From CAZKBP01 sp964551015 (GTDB lineage: Bacteria; Bacteroidota; Bacteroidia; Cytophagales; Microscillaceae): a DNA stretch of 64,000 bases. Location of the stretch: assembly GCA_964551015.1 (NCBI GenBank), contig CAZKBP010000017.1:1-64000 (forward strand), given 5' to 3'. Both the position numbers and the translations under genes were made by a program. Under the pieces are notes generated by a model. It had not been told where the DNA came from and ran no database searches. It saw only the letters and a program-made list of their open reading frames with translations. This document shows positions 62,162 through 64,000 of this stretch, piece by piece. Positions within the stretch are counted from its first letter, which is position 1; every line of letters begins with the position of its first letter.

Positions 62162-63787
62162 ATGAAAATCAAATGCCTAAATGCTATTTGCACGCTGTTT
62201 TTATGCTTAGTTATTGGCGTGCTGTCTGATTTACAAGCACAAATACCAACGGTTTCGCTAACATTCGTCAATGCGGAGAACAATCAAGATTTGTTCACAC
62301 TCTCCGAGCCTCGGGTAATCAACCTAGAACAACTAGGTACGACCGATCTAAGTCTAAGGGCAGAAACTATCTTTCCGCAAGTAGGGAGTGTAGGATTTCA
62401 GTTATCCGGTCCTTTGAGTTACACGGGAGTTGAAAACACGGCTCCTTATGCCCTTTTCGGCCTAGATGCTTTGGGGAATTACCTTTCACAGTCTTTGCCA
62501 GATGGGAATTATGAATTGATTGTACAGGTATATACCCAAGCAAATGCGCAGGGTTTCGTGATTACCTCACGCGCGGCAAGCTTTGAAATCAGACGGGAAG
62601 GTGCCCCTGACTTGGGCGACTGGAATGTGGTCTGGCAGGATGATTTACTAGATGAAAATCAAAATCTGTTTCCTTTTCAATTATCCTCCACCGACCGTGA
62701 TGCTTCCTACACGAGTACTGACCGCCAAGGGAATCTCTATGTAGGTGGGGATTTTGTAGGAGATGCAGATGGAGGTACCTTTGCAGGTGCCTATGCCACC
62801 AAATATGATGTGGAAGGACGAATTGCCTGGCGTTATGTTCTGGGTTTTGACTTTGTAGCTTCGGGTGGTACCTTGGGACTAACCGCGGATGATGAAGGAA
62901 ATACTTATTGGATCATCTATTCTTTCAATGATGATAGTTTTCAGGGGGTAAGTATTCCCTCGGGCAATACTCTAATCAAATTAGACACCCAAGGCAATGT
63001 ACTTTGGGCAGAGGAATTGGGTCTGACAGAGGTTTTCTTTTTCAGTGAAATTTCGGTAGATGTCGGTCCGCTCGAGACGGTTTATTTATATTTAGAAGAC
63101 AGTGAGGGTTCCAAACTACTCAAATACGATGCACAGGGTAATCTTATGCAGGATATTCCATTCATAGCATCAGACATAGAGGAGCTACGTGTAGATGCCC
63201 TAGGTAGGTTCTACACGGTAGGACAGGCAAGGGTTGCGCTCTACAATCCACAGGGCAGCTTACTTTGGGAGCGTGTACTCGTGGCAGATTCTGAAGGAAC
63301 GCTTAGCTTGGATCAATTGAGAGTCGACCCCTTAGGTGGAGTGTATATAGCGGGTTCCTTCCAAGGGCAGTTAGACCTGAAACCAGGTGCCAGTGGGGGA
63401 GAGATTGAAGGGCCAGATACTTTAAATTATTTCGTGGCAAAATACGACGAGGCTGGTAATCTGGTGCGTAGCTTGGTAATCCGACCGAACATCGAGCCTG
63501 ATTTTCGTGAAAAGCTCAGCATAGATGTTGATGCACAAGGTAGACTCTACGTAGGTGGTAACTTCAAAGGCACACTTTTAGTAAGCCCTGGTGTAACAAG
63601 CGAGTTAGTTAGTTCCGAAGAAGGAAGCAGCACTTACCTGATTCAATTTGATGCGAGTGGAAATGAGTTGTCTGCCTTTACGCTGCCCGATGCCTCACGA
63701 ACAGAAGCTCTGGAAGCTTCCTCTTCGGGAGATTTATTTTTGTTTTTAAGCACTTCTGTGGAAGGCGATATTCAGCTGGGTGCCTAA
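62162..63787 (+). CDS. Exported SBBP-like beta-propeller protein with one repeat module, ended by an in-frame TAA
   Basis: The start at 62162 (MKIKCLN) gives a normal signal peptide ending at LQAQ; an ATG four codons upstream is possible. Residues ~28-145 are one ~120-residue module (SLTFVNAENNQDLFTL, VGSVGFQLSGPL, PYALFGLD), like those in the two preceding genes. The rest is a propeller of SBBP type with repeated NLYVGGDFVG, AYATKYDVEGRIAW, GVYIAGSFQG, YFVAKYDEAGNLV and RLYVGGNFKG. The reading frame stops at TAA 63785-63787 but the same frame downstream continues as propeller and module sequence, so the natural product is probably longer and, by analogy, would end in a T9SS signal. Confidence 0.8.
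   Translation: MKIKCLNAICTLFLCLVIGVLSDLQAQIPTVSLTFVNAENNQDLFTLSEPRVINLEQLGTTDLSLRAETIFPQVGSVGFQLSGPLSYTGVENTAPYALFGLDALGNYLSQSLPDGNYELIVQVYTQANAQGFVITSRAASFEIRREGAPDLGDWNVVWQDDLLDENQNLFPFQLSSTDRDASYTSTDRQGNLYVGGDFVGDADGGTFAGAYATKYDVEGRIAWRYVLGFDFVASGGTLGLTADDEGNTYWIIYSFNDDSFQGVSIPSGNTLIKLDTQGNVLWAEELGLTEVFFFSEISVDVGPLETVYLYLEDSEGSKLLKYDAQGNLMQDIPFIASDIEELRVDALGRFYTVGQARVALYNPQGSLLWERVLVADSEGTLSLDQLRVDPLGGVYIAGSFQGQLDLKPGASGGEIEGPDTLNYFVAKYDEAGNLVRSLVIRPNIEPDFREKLSIDVDAQGRLYVGGNFKGTLLVSPGVTSELVSSEEGSSTYLIQFDASGNELSAFTLPDASRTEALEASSSGDLFLFLSTSVEGDIQLGA
62243..62601 (+). repeat. Single ~120-residue module at the N-terminus of the SBBP-like protein
   Basis: This copy follows the signal peptide directly, unlike in the two upstream genes where modules sit just before the sorting domain. 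It keeps the opening VNAENNQDLFTL, the central VGSVGFQLSGP, PYALFG and the final ASFEI strand, and is spaced like the others. Confidence 0.8.
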
Positions 63788-64000
63788 GTAGTTCCAGCGG
63801 CCAGTTCGGGGGTGCTAGTTAAGTACACACAGAGCGAAGTAATTTTTCCGCCTCCCTTTCTTAAAGAAATTCAGTGGCAAGGTTTTGAGTTTGTAGAAGC
63901 CACAGGTATTGGCTTCACGGCCGTGGATCGAGATCATAATATCAGTGCGATTACTTACTCGCTGGATGTGGGCAAGGTAGAATTTCAATTAGAAGGTCCA
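63788..64000 (+). pseudogene. Continuation of the SBBP-like gene after an in-frame stop
   Basis: Reading straight on from the TAA in the same frame gives 71 codons without a further stop, to the window edge. The text is protein-like and in register: PAASSGVLVKYTQSE matches the strand where earlier propeller repeats read YFVAKYDEAGN, and SLDVGKVEFQLEGP matches VGSVGFQLSGP of the module at 62243. Hence the TAA interrupts a longer gene. A single base change from CAA, AAA, GAA or a similar codon would explain it. The C-terminus is outside the window. Confidence 0.65.

Noticed and set aside
1..64000. tRNA, rRNA, tmRNA or RNase P RNA genes
   Set aside because: I looked through the gene-free spacers for T-loop GGTTCGAATCC-like and other conserved words and found none; a covariance-model search would be decisive.

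Overview
The window looks like chromosomal DNA of a Bacteroidota bacterium, most likely a Cytophagia-type marine or soil glider relative. The evidence is: type IX secretion (T9SS) C-terminal sorting domains on at least four large exported proteins; a PorP/SprF-family protein in an operon with a giant CHU_C-type adhesin; TAnnTTTG-type -7 promoter elements instead of TATAAT; a short CarB without its C-terminal regulatory domain; and DUF4296/DUF1684 family proteins. The genus cannot be fixed from sequence reading alone. No rRNA, tRNA, CRISPR array, transposase or prophage genes were seen.

Layout. 1-4.2 kb: G-rich direct repeats, an exported BIG2-repeat protein with a CHU_C sorting domain, a 1-kb gene-poor gap, and an exported pentapeptide-repeat protein. 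4.2-9.1 kb: a 1621-residue CheB-CheR-PAS-kinase-receiver-HPt fusion. 9.4-14.9 kb: metabolic and repair genes (nadE, hemF, umuC) and a polytopic membrane protein. 14.9-22.0 kb: a three-gene surface operon on the minus strand (giant cysteine-paired repeat adhesin, PorP/SprF, PD40-OmpA protein). 22.3-31.3 kb: a Tat-type FAD oxidoreductase, 47-bp tandem repeats, carB, a DUF4296 lipoprotein, mutS2 and two envelope genes.

31.4-38.3 kb: an envelope-glycan block of five glycosyltransferases (families resembling GT2, GT4 and GT9, plus two paralogues with a QADE motif) around an MsbA-like ABC exporter, probably for LPS core or a similar glycolipid. It ends at a divergent promoter pair facing an ECF sigma factor. 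38.5-41.9 kb: sigma factor, zinc-finger anti-sigma-like protein, gmk, nadD, carA. 41.9-44.2 kb: minus-strand genes (ClpN-domain protein, DUF1684, radC, rpsT). 44.6-49.0 kb: phasin-like protein, a nucleotidyltransferase-fold protein, a helical protein, ispH and an aminoglycoside-phosphotransferase-fold protein. 49.1-51.6 kb: M61 and M23 peptidases.

52.5-64.0 kb is the most distinctive part: three consecutive, co-directional exported genes (a subtilisin-like protease, an Asp-box beta-propeller protein, and an SBBP-like propeller protein running off the window) that share one ~120-residue repeat module, seen eight times plus the start of a ninth. The third gene carries an in-frame TAA at 63785-63787 after which the same frame goes on encoding recognisable protein of the same type to the window edge. 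This suggests a nonsense mutation, sequencing error or readthrough.
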